From: Gamarada debralockiae
Lineage: Eukaryota; Ascomycota; Leotiomycetes; Helotiales; Hyphodiscaceae
DNA: 64,000 bases
Reading direction: 5' to 3'
NCBI GenBank assembly: GCA_002803225.1
Contig: NXFV01000633.1
Span: 1-64,000, forward strand
Part shown: positions 46,194 to 58,223 of the stretch, in pieces
Position numbering within the stretch: the stretch's first letter is position 1
Layout of the letters: each line of letters opens with the position of its first letter
Program-made: the position numbers and the translations under genes
Notes under the pieces: model-generated
Told to the model about the DNA's origin: nothing
The model's database searches: none
The model's input: only the letters and a program-made list of their open reading frames with translations

Positions 46194-49100
46194 GCGGAGA
46201 GATCTGTCTTCAGAAACCCACACTTCGCGTTACAGAATCAAACTACATCTGCTTTCCAATTGATCAAGTGATGGACTCTCCGAGTTTCTATCGAATCACT
46301 CGTATGACGAGACTTAGCTTACTATTCCATCGTTCACTTCTTTGTTGGGCTCAAACTTATTGTTCAGAAAATTGGTGAAAGGCCAGCCAAGGAGAACGGG
46401 CGAGGATGTAAGGGGTATCACAGGAGCAAAAGGCAGTTCGAGGACTCAACCCTGGTAGATGGTGGTACTTGTATGACTATGAGTAATGTCACAATGGTTC
46501 TGAAAGGGCTTCAATAAGTGCCAGCCCAGAGTTATTACCAGACTTGGTATTCTCGTGATGGAGAATTGGGCCAATGATTCACAAGGCATGGCTTTGAACA
46601 CATGAAGATATATAAAATCTTTCAAATCACCTGCCTCTCTCTCCTTTCACGAAGTCTCAGTCTAAAGTTTCAACAGAAAGTTCCACCCAAAACCCTACCG
46701 TAGGTGTTTTCGAGCTAGAACTAAAGCACATACTGTCCACAACGATGTCTCCATCAACGATGAGCACCTTGTTCCAATCCTCCCTTCTCCCATGTATGAA
46801 TGGAGCTCTAAATGCACCACTAGGCTGTTTCAGCTCGTTTCCCGCTAACCCGTCTCTTCCTCCCTGAAGAGTCACATTCCCAGGATCCGTCGACCCTACA
46901 CAAACCACACTAATCGGCGACACATTTCAACTCAGTCCCAACGTTCCAGTCTCCGGACCAAAACAACAGCTCGACTAAACGACTCAAAATACAAACACTT
47001 CTCCTTGTTGTGGCCTGGCTTTCGTTGCACTTCCTGGTCGCTAGTGCCACGCGGGTTTGGACATAAAGGCATCAATCGTTCAACCTTTTCCAACGGCCAG
47101 AGACTTCCGGACTTCCGCAGAGACTTCAACTTCAACGACCTCATTTGCTTGACTGATTGGGTTCGGTCAGCTCAATGGCAGGGGTATTAGTGCTCGGGAG
47201 AGCACCTCAGGCGCAGAGTTACAATAGACGTTAGAATATAAGCTAGATCGTTCAGAAAGCTTCATCGATCAACGAAAGGTTCTCCGAAGAACTAAATTCA
47301 ACTCCTGATATCCTCCAAGTCCAATTGTAGAACCAGGATGAGCGACTAGGCATTCGTTTTCCCAGAAGAATCTCTACCCATTTTTGATTATTGAAGTGGA
47401 TTGAGGTATGTCAACTTTCACAGTAGCCTCGTGGGTTTCTTTTTTGAAGCTCTCAAACTCCTAGCATCGAATCACTACTTGCTTGGCTATCTGTGGTTAC
47501 TTCCCCTTTCAGGATTAAACCCTACGTGTTGATAGAGGTGCCAAGTGATAAACTCGTGGAGTTCGTATCAAATCTCCCAGCCGTCAATCACATGTTTGAC
47601 AATAGGTACTGCGGCAACTGCCACTTGGCAGCCCTTCTTTCAATTTTTATTGGCCTAAGCATCACTATTCGGAAACACATTGCACAGCGGTATTTTGCAA
47701 AAGAGCCATTACAACTGAAGTCATTTGATTTCTGACGCAACGTCTAAATTGTTACCCCGGTTTGCCTGTCTCCCTTGCTCTGAAAACTTCTCTAGGATCA
47801 GGCCAATGCACGAACCCGAACTCGCTCTTTGCGCATCTGGCCCTGGTCGCCAATCTCAGGGGTATTTCGGTCATCAGCCATACGAAGCAAGCCACCAGCA
47901 GACTTCTGCAGACTCTAACGAAAGATACTGGCAAAAAATTTGGCAAAGTTCAATCGCGTCGGCGATCACAATTCGAATTGAATGGCTGTTTCAAGATCCG
48001 CCAAGGAAGAAGAAAGGCGCGCACTGCGCAAGGGCAAATTTGAAGTGGCTTGTGAAAATGACAAACTTTCTGGTGGGAGAGAGAATTTTTAGTTGCGTAT
48101 CACCAGCGGATGGGAGAGCTTCTGGCCTTCTAGAGATAGAGCACAACCGTACTCAGGAACGCACAGACGCCGACATGGTGTGCAATCTAAATTCTGATAG
48201 CCATGTCTTACATCCCAACGGTGATTGGGTCTGTACTTTGCAGTCAAGCCCGATTAGGTTATGGAGTTCCATGGCGGCTGATAAAAGGCGCCTGGGCAAG
48301 CAAGCCAATTCATCCCCTGCAGATGCTTCGGACCCCATTCGTGAATAGTTGCTGATATTATTGACTCGTACCAGCGTGCTTCAGGTAGCCATGACCAGCA
48401 TCCGCTGCTTCCAAGGGACTTTCGCTGCAATTCCATTGACTAAAAAGAGTTTGGATCTTGGAGAATTTGGGTGTCTTGTGGCCTCTGCATCTTTAGAGAT
48501 GATCCCCAACCCGAATCGACCATAGCGTGCATCTATCCCTGCGCCAGGAACCACCGAAAACGGATCATCCAACCTCTCCTGCTTCCTGCAGCTTAGCTCC
48601 ATCTTTCTTCATTCTCCTCCGCCATCCTCCTCTATCTCTCTCCACGACCTCAAATTCCCCAGGTCCAGTTCCAGTTCCAGGTCCACGTTCAGGACCCTTT
48701 TATCTATAATTTGTGCCTCTTTCCTTTTCCAACACTTAAAAGTTAAACGAATTGCAAACCCCTCTTTCTTGCCTTTCTTTTCGGACCTTCCGCGCATATC
48801 CCGTTCGTCGTCTAGATTCTCACGACTTTCCCTATCCTACGATTTATTGTAATTGAGCAATGTCGACGACTTAACTGTCTTCGACCTGCTTGTGCATTAC
48901 CGTCATCTATGTTTCTGCAATCATAATCCTAATATTCAAACCTACCCAGGAGTCTGGTACTCACACAGTGTCTCCCGAACCCGCCGCCAATCCACCTACG
49001 AATTTGAAAGATTAATACTCGATTCTCTCTGACTTTGGCGTGTCTACTGTGCAGTCCGGATATCTGGGATAGTCAACGAGAGTTGTTTACGAATTTCAGC

Positions 49101-49313
49101 GTCTCGTTGGGTGAAAGCAACCGGGAAAACTTGCCACGCAAAACACGTCCTCCAAACTTCTGGACTTCACAACGCAAACTGGTCATACCTTCATATTTGA
49201 TTGATCTTTGCCGTTCGACAACAGTACAACTTCAGAGGCCTATTTATAGCTCGCCTCAACCTTCAATTCATCCATGAAAACGTCCTAAAGCTCTCTCAAT
49301 TCACACCGTCGAT
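46194..49313. other. 3.1-kb region with no confident gene
   Basis: Two frames stand out weakly: 46657-46923 on the minus strand, starting from a non-ATG codon, and 47725-48348 on the plus strand (207 codons). Neither has a domain, a good start context or a consistent exon partner. The last 500 bp before the protease gene are pyrimidine-rich and look like its promoter and leader. Confidence 0.45.
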
Positions 49314-51154
49314 ATGTTGCTCTTCAAGGCCCTCTTGTGGTTGTTGGCTTATATCCAACTTGCTCAAGCTTTCTATCCGTGGATTCCGCCTTATCGATGT
49401 ATCCTTGATCACACCTGCATTGCCTCCAAACGCGAGCTCACGGCCGCGGAGTCTCAGGTTGGTGAGCGTGCTTCCTTGAAGATCATCCAGAGACTCCCTG
49501 AGGTAACTATTTATTCACCATAGGCCAGAGGTATTTTGGCTAACACGAGCTCAACAGAATGACCTTCCTCATGATGTTCAAATCCGTGGTCTGGCGGCGC
49601 GATTGAAGAACAAGTATCAAAACCCACACCAACATCGACGTGTTTATGCTACAGAGTCGGAGGGCAAGGAGGGCGAGATTATGATGAAGCGGGCCACGAA
49701 TACCTACGCTGTTGTCACCGCCGCCACCCCTACTCAAACCAACAGCGCAGGTATCGATCAGGATGGAACCGACTACTCGTACTTTGCACAAGTGCTCCTG
49801 GGATCTACTAACAAGCCTCTTTACATGCTCCTTGATTCTGGCGCAGGGCAAAGTTGGGTAATGGGATCTACCTGTACATCTCCAGCCTGCAAGACTCACA
49901 ACTCGTTCGGGCCAGCAGATTCTAATACATACAAGACCATCGATGGCAGTAGCCTTACACTTGCATACGGCTCGGGCTCGGTGACTGGCACTTTTGCAAA
50001 CGATAGTCTAAGTATTGCTGGGATCACACTTACCGTGACACTTGGAATTGCTAATGTCACTTCGAACGATTTCAGCGCTTTCCCAATGGACGGAATTCTT
50101 GGCCTCTCACAAGCTCCCGGCACATATCCGAATTTCATCCAGTGTCTCGTTGCTTCCAAGTCTTTGAAGTCAAACCTCTTTGGGGTCAGCATCAACCGGA
50201 ACTCGGATGGACCTAACACTGGAGAGATTTCCTTTGGCGCCCCTGATAAATCAAAGTACACTGGCAGTCTCGACTTTAATGCTGTGTCGGCCAATGCTGA
50301 GGGCGACTGGGCAATCCCAATGGATGGCCTTGGATTAGCCGGCAAAAACGCCGGTATCACTGGCAGGCTCGCTTACATCGACACTGGAACGTCGTACATT
50401 TTTGCGCCTGCAGACGATGTTGCCCAGTTTCACGGTACCGTTCCAGGAGCGAAGTCGTCCGATGGCACAACATGGACAGTGCCTTGCACCACTACGACGC
50501 CCTTGACCTTCACTTTCTCCGGAGTTACCTACAATGTTTCTTCTAAGGATTGGGTTGGCCCAATGGCGAATGGCGCTTGCACGAGCAACGTGTATGGACA
50601 TCCTGTTGTTGATGGCGAGTGGCTTCTAGGAGACACATTTCTGAAGAATGTGTATACTGTCTTTGACATCGACGGGAACCGAGTTGGTAAGTTTTAGAGT
50701 TGATTCTGAAGAGGTGAATATGGACTGACATGCAATAGGATTTGCCCTCAAGTCAACATCCTCGTCCGCTACCTCTTCAGAGACTACAAGTACTGGTGGG
50801 CAACCTTCATCCTCAATGGCTCTTCCGAGCTCTGCCACTGTCTCCACTTCTGGAACTACAGGCGTCTTGTCTCAGACCGATTCTAATGTGGGACCTACAG
50901 GATCTTCTTCAGGCGCTCCAACTTCGCCGACTGCTGCCACGGCTTCCACGACGTCTGGCCAGCCAGCACCATCAGGGACTGGAACCCCAGGATTGAACGG
51001 TCATCAGACTGCTGACTCTTCCGGAACTGCTGCTGCAGAGACCTCTACCTCTCCGACGGCATCCCCGACAAAGAATTCCGCTTCGCCACAGATCGATATC
51101 AACCTGCTCACAATGTTCTTCCCAGCATTTGCCCTCGTCACACTCTTGTCTTGA
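49314..51154 (+). CDS. GPI-anchored aspartic protease (yapsin-like)
   Basis: Three exons, 49314-49502, 49558-50686 and 50739-51154, encode 577 aa. A signal peptide (MLLFKALLWLLAYIQLAQA) is followed by a propeptide with basic sites (SKR; MMKR just before ATNTYAVVTA) suited to Kex2 cleavage. The pepsin fold has its first catalytic Asp in LLDSGAGQSWV (DSG in place of the usual DTG) and the second in YIDTGTSYIF. The flap region is SLTLAYGSGSVTGTF, and the GILGLS and LLGDTFLKNVYTVFD motifs are in place. After the catalytic domain, about 110 Ser/Thr/Pro-rich residues lead to a hydrophobic end (INLLTMFFPAFALVTLLS) typical of a GPI signal. The enzyme should act at the cell surface or wall. Confidence 0.93.
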
Positions 51155-51806
51155 ACAACCTTCTCACTTGAGGATCGGTGGCCACGTTTCCACCCTTCTT
51201 CACACGATTTGCATCACTCGACACATGCACTCCGTTTCCCCTTTTCATGGTATCCATATGTCTTCCAGCCTGTTCTGCTTCTCCAGAAGTAAGTGAACTT
51301 GCTTTTGTTCACAACGTTCTCCATGTAGCCAGCAAAGTCTGACAGGATGGGGCTGTATCACGGCAAAGACGCATATCTGGATATTTTCCAGTGTAGAATT
51401 ATCTGGCTTTTCCACAGAGTTTCCACTTGGAGCTCTTAAAACTTGTAATTATTAGCGATAGCATTTGCATGAGCGCTCTCTGGGAGCGGGCATGGCCTGC
51501 ACACCACGAAAAGAGGCATGATGAGGCCGAGTTGTACATTCTGAGGGTCACATACACATAATAGACCGAAAACTTTCATGGAAGACGAATTCAATGGAGC
51601 ACTCAACAGTTATGTGACCTGAAACAGACCAATGGGACCCTTAAGTGAATACCCCTGTCTCAAAATAGCTCGATCTGACAAGGAGTACGAATCAGTCCAG
51701 CCCGTCCGCATCTAAGCGAACAATACGAACAGGACACCTCAAAGAGCCGCAACATAAGCTTCACTGCCAATACAAGCCTTCAACACCATGCCTCCTCCAT
51801 AGCAGC
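51155..51806. other. intergenic, no gene seen
   Basis: This is 3' sequence of the protease gene and promoter of the transporter gene on the same strand. There is no open frame of interest. Confidence 0.5.
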
Positions 51807-53514
51807 ATGGCCAAGGCCAAAACAAATAGCGTTCGACGGGATGGCGAGAATCCGACCGAACCCACAAACGAGGAAGATCGAGGCCTCCTCTCAGGCAATT
51901 CCTCCGAAGACGAAGAGGACATAATCGTCCACCCAGGCCGCAGCTCTCCCCAAGACGAGCCTCGAACCCCACGAACTCCCAATCGAGTACGTTTCGATCT
52001 ACCGCCTGCTATCGACACCGATGCGGCCAACGGCGCTCCTCCTTCCTACAACGATTCCCCGCTTTCTGGGCGCCGCGATCCTAGACCCCCAGCCTTCGTA
52101 CCCCTCCTTACAGACATCGAAGCTCCCTCCGTGACACTGGCAGCCAGTCCCTGGGGCAACGACGAAGATGTGCAGGAATGGGCAGAGCAGGAGCAGGCAC
52201 GCCCGAAATCAGGGGTACGGAGTGCGTTCATGAATATGGCGAATTCTATCATAGGCGCAGGAATTATAGGACAGCCCTACGCATTCCGTCAAGCTGGCCT
52301 TCTTACAGGCATAATTCTGCTCATCGTCCTCACAATCACGGTGGACTGGACAATCCGCCTCATCGTAATAAACAGCAAGTTGAGCGGCAGCAATAGCTTT
52401 CAAGGGACGGTACAGCACTGTTTTGGGAAGACGGGCTTGATTGCTATTTCTATTGCTCAGTGGGCTTTTGCGTTTGGTGGGATGGTGGCTTTTGGCATTA
52501 TTGTGGGAGATTCGATTCCGCATGTTATGGCTGCTATTTGGCCGAGTTTGGGAGATATACCAGTGCTGGGGCTACTGGTTAATAGGAGGGCAGTTATTAT
52601 GATTTTTATTTTGGGGATTAGCTATCCTTTAAGTCTTTATAGAGATATTGCCAAGGTAAGATATTGTGGCCTAAAACCAAGAGCAGAGCTGACGGGAATA
52701 GCTGGCAAAAGCGAGTACGCTTGCGTTGATCAGCATGATGGTCATTTTGTTCGCGGTGGTTACACAAGGCTTCAGAGTCCCAGCAGATTCTCGGGGGGGC
52801 TTTAGTACTCCCCTGCTGACAATCAACAACGGGATATTCCAAGCCATAGGGGTAATATCCTTCGGTTCGTCCCTCTCACCACACATATCTGCCCACAACT
52901 AACAAATATCAGCATTCGTCTGCCACCATAACTCCCTCCTAATCTACGGCTCCCTCAAAACCCCCACCATCGACCGCTTCGCCCGCGTAACCCACTACAG
53001 CACAGGAATCTCCATGCTGGCCTGTCTGCTCATGGCCCTTGCCGGCTTCCTAACCTTCGGCTCTAAAACCGAAGGCAACGTCCTGAACAACTTCCCCTCC
53101 GACAACACGATGGTCAACATAGCGCGCCTCTGCTTTGGGCTCAACATGCTCACCACTCTTCCCCTCGAAGCGTTCGTCTGCCGCGAAGTAATGTTTAATT
53201 ACTGGTTCCCTGGGGAACCTTTCAACATGAACCTTCACTTGATCTTTTCTACGAGCTTAGTGGTTAGTTCCATGGTCTTGAGTTTGGTGACTTGTGATCT
53301 TGGAGCAGTGTTTGAGTTGATCGGCGCTACGAGTGCATGTGCGCTAGCATATATTCTGCCACCACTTTGCTATATTAAGCTCAGTACTAGGAGTTGGAAG
53401 ACGGTTCCTGCGGTTGCTTGTGTGGCGTTTGGGTTTGTGGTTATGGGCATTAGTTTGGTGCAGGCGATTGCGAAGATGGTACGGAATGAAGGGGGTGTGG
53501 GACAATGTCGTTAG
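51807..53514 (+). CDS. Avt-type vacuolar amino acid transporter
   Basis: Three exons, 51807-52655, 52702-52864 and 52913-53514, encode 537 aa. About 140 acidic, Pro-rich cytosolic residues precede the amino acid/auxin permease domain, whose start AFMNMANSIIGAGIIGQPYA is the AAAP signature with the unwound first helix. Ten to eleven hydrophobic helices follow. The splices restore LYRDIAKLAKASTLALIS and GVISFAFVCHHNSLLIYGSL, the latter containing the conserved F-V-CHHNS of the Avt2/SLC38 branch. Family members move neutral amino acids, often across the vacuolar membrane. Resemblance is closest to yeast Avt2, but substrate and location are not readable. The introns are only about 46-48 bp. Confidence 0.9.
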
Positions 53515-53848
53515 ATGTATAGACTGTAGGATACGAAGACATGCTATTTTGGAATAGAAGATATGAATCATGAAGGCTCCTCTGTTGGCAAAGACGTTCA
53601 AGCATCCTGGGAGCGGCAGTGTCACATCTGTCGATGTCTCAAGGTAGATGTGGAATTGGACTTTGATTGACTACAGCACTGGTCCTAGAATTGCCCTTGA
53701 TCACTCAAAGTATTCAGTGATACGATACTGAAATTCCTTGCCTTAAATCGATAGCAATAGAGAGGGTAGCTTAAGGATAAGAAACCCCAGGTAACTGAAA
53801 TCGATCAAACGATGGCGTGGTGAAAGAATCTCATAGAATCACTCTAGC
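53515..53848. other. intergenic, 3' regions of convergent genes
   Basis: Nothing coding is seen here. Confidence 0.45.
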
Positions 53849-54137
53849 TCAAACTCCATCCACAGCAACGTCTTTCTGCTGATCCGCATCCCCTCTCAAC
53901 CACGGCTTTTCGCCGAACTCTATTAAAGACGTATAGCGTGCAAGAATTTCCTCATTAAGTGCATCCATTTTCAAGATACCCTTTAGTGCGTGGGAATGAC
54001 CAAGTGTGCCAGAGGTAGCATGTGAGCTTCAAATTTGTTACCTTTCCTTGAGCTCGGTATACACTACCAGGTACAATCCATTTGCTTAGTCGCTGAACGC
54101 CAAAGAACAAACGAAGAATCTCAAAGTCCTCAAACAT
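53849..54137 (-). CDS. small hypothetical protein, 75 aa, two exons
   Basis: Exons 54137-54042 and 53980-53849 join in phase across a 61-bp intron (GTAACA to CTAAAG). The product starts MFEDFEILRLFFGVQRLSKW, continues VPGSVYRAQGK, and exon 2 adds MDALNEEILARYTSLIEFGE and a charged end. Each exon is amphipathic and protein-like, and the joined frame has no internal stop. No family is recognised. It could also be the 3' part of a longer transcript from the minus-strand gene at 54256-54823, but a stop codon just before the ATG argues for a separate start. Confidence 0.35.
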
Positions 54138-54255
54138 TCATATTCACATCTCCTTGTTGAGCACCTCCAAGCCATGGCTGAATCTGCCTCCTAAAACCAA
54201 AGTTAACTCCCTCCCAGAGCAGGACCCTAGAATAGTTTCACTTCAAGAGAAAGAC

Positions 54256-54823
54256 TTACATATCAACCTCGTCCCGTTCCTCAAGCTTCTCCTTCTTCAT
54301 CTTCTTCTTCCGCTTCTCCTCCCAAAACAGCCTATCCCGTTCCTCTCTCTCCGCCAATTTACGTTCCCGCTCCTCCTTCTCCCGCTTCTGGCGCTCCTCT
54401 CGTTCCTTCAGCTCGCGACTCTTCTTGCCACTGTGGAGATTACACCGTTAGCAGTAGTCCTTACATATGCAGTTGCGTAGAAGTAGTAGGAAATTTACTA
54501 CTTTCAGAGTGGATGACATACTCCTTCTTAAACATCCTAGCACTATTATTCTCAAACGTATAAAACTTCTCGACCTTCTCCACACACCCCACGTGTCCGC
54601 AGCCACGAGCAGACTCGGTCGACATATAAATTAGGCCGGGGCAGGGATCGTTGTCGATTTGCAGGCGCGTGTGCTCGACTTTTCAGGACCGAAGTGTCAG
54701 CAAACTTCTTTTGAAGAGTGGTGAGAAGGAGAAATGAAAATACGAACTGTGTTGGGCGCAGATGTCGTAGAGGATGATGTAGCAGTAGCAAGTACTGTAC
54801 TTTTGCATGGTTTCTTTGCACAT
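54256..54823 (-). CDS. small Cys-containing protein with basic helical tail, exon structure uncertain
   Basis: Exon 1 (54823-54748) gives MCKETMQKYSTCYCYIILYD and a further Cys. Exon 2 starts at 54678 and gives EHTRLQIDNDPCPGLIYM, then GCGHVGCVEKVEKFYTFENN and MFKKEYVIHSES. A third block, 54430-54256, encodes a highly charged helix (KKSRELKEREERQKREKEER, KKKMKKEKLEERDEVDM). Spaced Cys residues followed by a Lys/Glu helix are seen in uncharacterised small fungal proteins. The junction between exons 2 and 3 is unclear: the only donor that keeps the helical frame (GTAAGG at about 54462) would leave a 34-bp intron, below the usual fungal minimum. The alternative donor ends the protein soon after exon 2. 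Confidence 0.45.
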
Positions 54824-55496
54824 GGTTGCGGTTGGCGGGTTGGGTGTTGATGTAGAAGTCTAGAATGGTTGTTAAATGGGGTCAGTTGAGGTGGAGAAGG
54901 TGATGGACTTAGATGAGGTCAGTTGGGGTGGAGACGGCGATGGACTTGTGGGGCTGTGAGAGAGGAAATAGAGTGACTGAGTTGGTCGAAGGCGAGGCAC
55001 CTCCGGAGGCTGAAAGGGTGGATTCCGGAATCGTTTGAGTGAATGTGATCAATCGAGTCGAAGACGAAGAGATGCAAATAGTGGTTGTTGATTGAGGCAC
55101 AATGGGAGATTTGGGAAACGGCAACCGTTCAAGATGACTACTTGTTGTACGAAAGAATTGGATTCTTCTGTTGGCGGTTGAACTTGGATGTGCGGTTGTC
55201 TAAAGAGGCTCTCTGAATTGCAAAGACATAAAAGAAGCGCGTAATCGAAGGGACTTCCAGTGAACCCACCGAAGGTGAAGACCACCAGAAATATCCACGT
55301 GAGGCTGAAATCTGATTTAATGGAGGTCTATCAGAAAGAAACGTGAACCTTTACCTACTAATTCTGTAAACAAGTCGGATCAAGAGCACTCAGTCATTAT
55401 CCAGGATGGTTCTCTCATGGAATAGCTGCAACCTCGTGTCCGGACACATCGCCTCCTGAAACTCGAAAACATCTCGATAGACTACGCCTATTGCTA
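54824..55496. other. intergenic, no gene seen
   Basis: This is probably the promoter and leader of the small Cys protein gene and the downstream region of the next minus-strand frame. Nothing recognisable is present. Confidence 0.45.
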
Positions 55497-55838
55497 TTAC
55501 ACCTTACAAAATGCACATCCCTTCTCCCTGCCTGTCACCAACGAAACACAACCGAGAGGGAGACGTAGTAGCATGAGAAGCAGCATAGCCCCTAAGATCC
55601 AGATCCATCCACTCTTAGCGCAGGAGAGAGCAAAGGAAAGCACATACCACACAAAGATCTTGCAGAAAAACGCAATCGCAGCAGCAGAGAAGAAATAGCG
55701 GTAACAAGAGAAGAAGCCCCCATGCCAGATGTGTCCGAACCAGGAAGAAGCGCAGTAACAGAGGTAGCAAGGTCGTGTTGTTTCGTTTGTGGGGATTGAA
55801 GTCTGCGAGGATTGGGTTGGATTGGAAAGGGATTCCAC
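55497..55838 (-). CDS. small hydrophobic Cys-rich hypothetical protein, 113 aa
   Basis: A single open frame begins MESLSNPTQSSQTSIPTNET, followed by RPCYLCYCASSWFGHIWHGG, then a hydrophobic stretch (FFSAAAIAFFCKIFVWYVLS) and a second one (IWILGAMLLLMLLRLPLGCV). Two TM helices after a short hydrophilic N-terminus with clustered Cys is a credible small membrane protein, but chance cannot be excluded because the DNA is pyrimidine-biased. It ends about 500 bp downstream of the RHO1 stop, on the same strand. No family is recognised. Confidence 0.35.
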   Translation of the reverse strand: MESLSNPTQSSQTSIPTNETTRPCYLCYCASSWFGHIWHGGFFSCYRYFFSAAAIAFFCKIFVWYVLSFALSCAKSGWIWILGAMLLLMLLRLPLGCVSLVTGREKGCAFCKV

Positions 55839-56004
55839 GAGGTATCAAAGATAGATCAATGCCGGAAAGAGAAGCCATGCACAGAAACCTGCAAAGCACA
55901 TATCTCGTCCTGGATGCAAACTCCTTATCACCTAGTAGAGGTTCGGGTAGCAGTGTAGAGAATCCGATCGCATTAGAGAAAGAGAGGTCGATAATGTGGT
56001 AGCT

Positions 56005-56985
56005 TTACAGAACAATGCACTTCTTCTCCTTCTTCTTCTTGGTCAAGAGGGCGGCACGTGTGGCGTGTTCAAAAACTTCACGGACACCCTCGTTGGTCTT
56101 TGCTGAACACTCAAGGTACTTGTAAGCGCCAATCTTCTTGCGAACCTCCTCACCCTGTAAACAAAACCGTCAGTCTTTGTATCTAGGGGGTTTGGTCGCA
56201 GATCCATTGCCATTTCTTTTTATGTAAGGCTGCAGCCGGGAGGGGTCGTCTTACCTGCTCGGGAGTAACGGGCTTCTGGCTGGTCTTGTGGAGCTCCTCA
56301 ATGGTCTTCTGATCGTAGCGCAGATCTTTCTTGCAACCAACGAGGATGATGGGGAGACCGCTGCAGAAATGAAGAACTTCGGAGATCCACTATATTTGAG
56401 CACGTGTCAGTGATTTCTTATCTTGAGGTTGGAAGGAGAAGAATTGGTGGCAACAGTACCTTCTCTTGAACGTTATCGAGAGAGTCGGGAGAGTCGACAG
56501 CAAAGCAGATCAGGATGACATGCGAATCTGGGTATGAGAGGGGTCGGAGACGATCGTAATCTTCTTGTCCAGCCGTATCCCATAGAGCTAGCTCAACGTG
56601 CTTTCCATCAACCTCGACATCGGCGACGTAGTTCTCGAAGACAGTTGGGACGTAAACCTATGTGACCAAACCATTAGTATGCAACTCCATCAATTGTATG
56701 TATTTGTCTTTCGGGTGGTGGTGGAGCTATCGTGGGAGTGTTGACGCGGTGTCGTCGAGGCCGCGCAAGTTCCAGGATTGGCATAAACGTAAAGAGTCGT
56801 TGAAAGGCCTACCTCTGGGAAAGTACCCTTGGAGAAGACACTTCAATATTATTAGCATAAATGTCCTTCATCAGGTCCATCTGCGAAACTAGACCTCGAT
56901 GCATGATGGGTACTTACATCAACAAGCAGGTCTTACCGCAGGCACCATCGCCTACAATGACGAGCTTTCGACGGATTTCCGCCAT
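56005..56985 (-). CDS. RHO1: Rho1-type small GTPase
   Basis: Five exons, 56985-56918, 56840-56813, 56657-56460, 56389-56255 and 56154-56005, encode 192 aa. Exon 2 is only 28 nt. Features are the P-loop GDGACGKT, switch I with [20 protein letters not shown], switch [20 protein letters not shown], the guanine-specificity [10 protein letters not shown] and [20 protein letters not shown], and the Rho insert [20 protein letters not shown]. The basic tail ends KKEKKCIVL, a CAAX box ending in Leu, which directs geranylgeranylation. Rho1 activates beta-1,3-glucan synthase and the Pkc1 cell-wall integrity pathway at the plasma membrane. The protein length is standard. Its identity as Rho1 and not Rho2 or Rho3 rests on the insert and tail. 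Confidence 0.96.
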
Positions 56986-58223
56986 CGTGACGGTCGAGAT
57001 GTGAGAAAGTGTTAGAGAGCGACTTTGCCAAGTGAAATGTTGGAAAGTGGTGCTTGTAATGGGCTCGCGTGAGGTCGTCGATGGAATTTCGTTCGTTGTT
57101 GAGGATGTCGAGAGATGGCAAGATGCTTCAGCACCTCTCGGTAGCGGGAGATTTTTTGGCGGCCTCGTTCCTAAGGTTGGCGAGTTCCCTTTTAAGGACT
57201 TGAATGAGCTGGACTGTTCTGACTTCCAAAACACGAGTCACCTTTTGAATTTTGAGTCTTCGTACTTCGTATTCTACCCTATGAAGAAACTGATGATTTG
57301 TGTTTACGTGTTATTGGAAAGAAGAGAAGCAGCAGCTGTGCATCATGGAGATCTTCACAATACCATCGGTTTAATGCCTTTATGGCCAGCGACAAGCACA
57401 TTCACCAATTCCTGATTTGGTCCTTATCCGCGAATGCGATATATGTTCCAGGTCCATTCACTTTGAAATAGGGAGTCGCAGCAGCGGAAGCAAGGCAGGC
57501 AGATCTGCCGACGTGGAACAACGCCGAAGGAAAACCCGCCTGTTGCAACAACGGGAGCTAAAACCCGCCAATTCCTTGCAGAGCTGAAGATTGATATGAC
57601 TGTTGAACTGTATGTTGACTTTTGCAGAAACATGACCAATGGGTTACATTCCTTCTTTGGCCCAAAGGTACACGCATATCATTAGAGGCGCAGTGATGAG
57701 CCAGGCGAGGCAGACTGGGTGGGGTGGGGAGTTGTAAGAGCCGCCAAGGACTTGGTGAGATGATATGCAGGACTTTATGAAATTTATGTCAAATCAGAAG
57801 TGTTTCGGGAAGTTATGCTACTTCACCACTGTTAAATCAAATAAAATTACTGCAAAGCTTCTTTGTATTTTTAATTGGACATGAACTACAGGAAATCTAC
57901 TTTATCACAGAAATTTGGGCCAAATTATCCTCCCCATGCAAATAGAACTCAAGCCCTCCCATCTGCTTTGCCCTGAAATGCATCCATCACGTGCCCGAAC
58001 TCTAAACCTTATCATGTTAATCGAAGCTCCATCAAAATTGTTGTAGGGTGTCGTGAATCCAAATCCCTGGGACGGTGGAGGAAGGTTGAAGGGCTGAGGT
58101 GTTCAGGAGTAGGTGTTGGAGGTGGGATTATCTGAGAGACGAAGGTTTGGCGGTTCACTTCAAGTTAGGTAATTCCTTGTCTTCACATCAGATTGTTCTC
58201 CACCGCCGAGCATTGAGTTCGTT
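56986..58223. other. intergenic, RHO1 upstream region
   Basis: RHO1 leaders are often long and intron-bearing in fungi, which may account for part of this stretch. Open frames are short and unrecognised. Confidence 0.45.

Noticed and set aside
46657..46923. 88-codon minus-strand frame (contains STDPGNVTLQGGRDG)
   Set aside because: It starts at GTG with a stop just upstream, and no acceptor or upstream exon fits convincingly. It may be worth a homology search, but I cannot support it.
47725..48348. 207-codon plus-strand frame
   Set aside because: Despite its length the residue pattern looks random, with no hydrophobic core or motif. The ATG context is poor.
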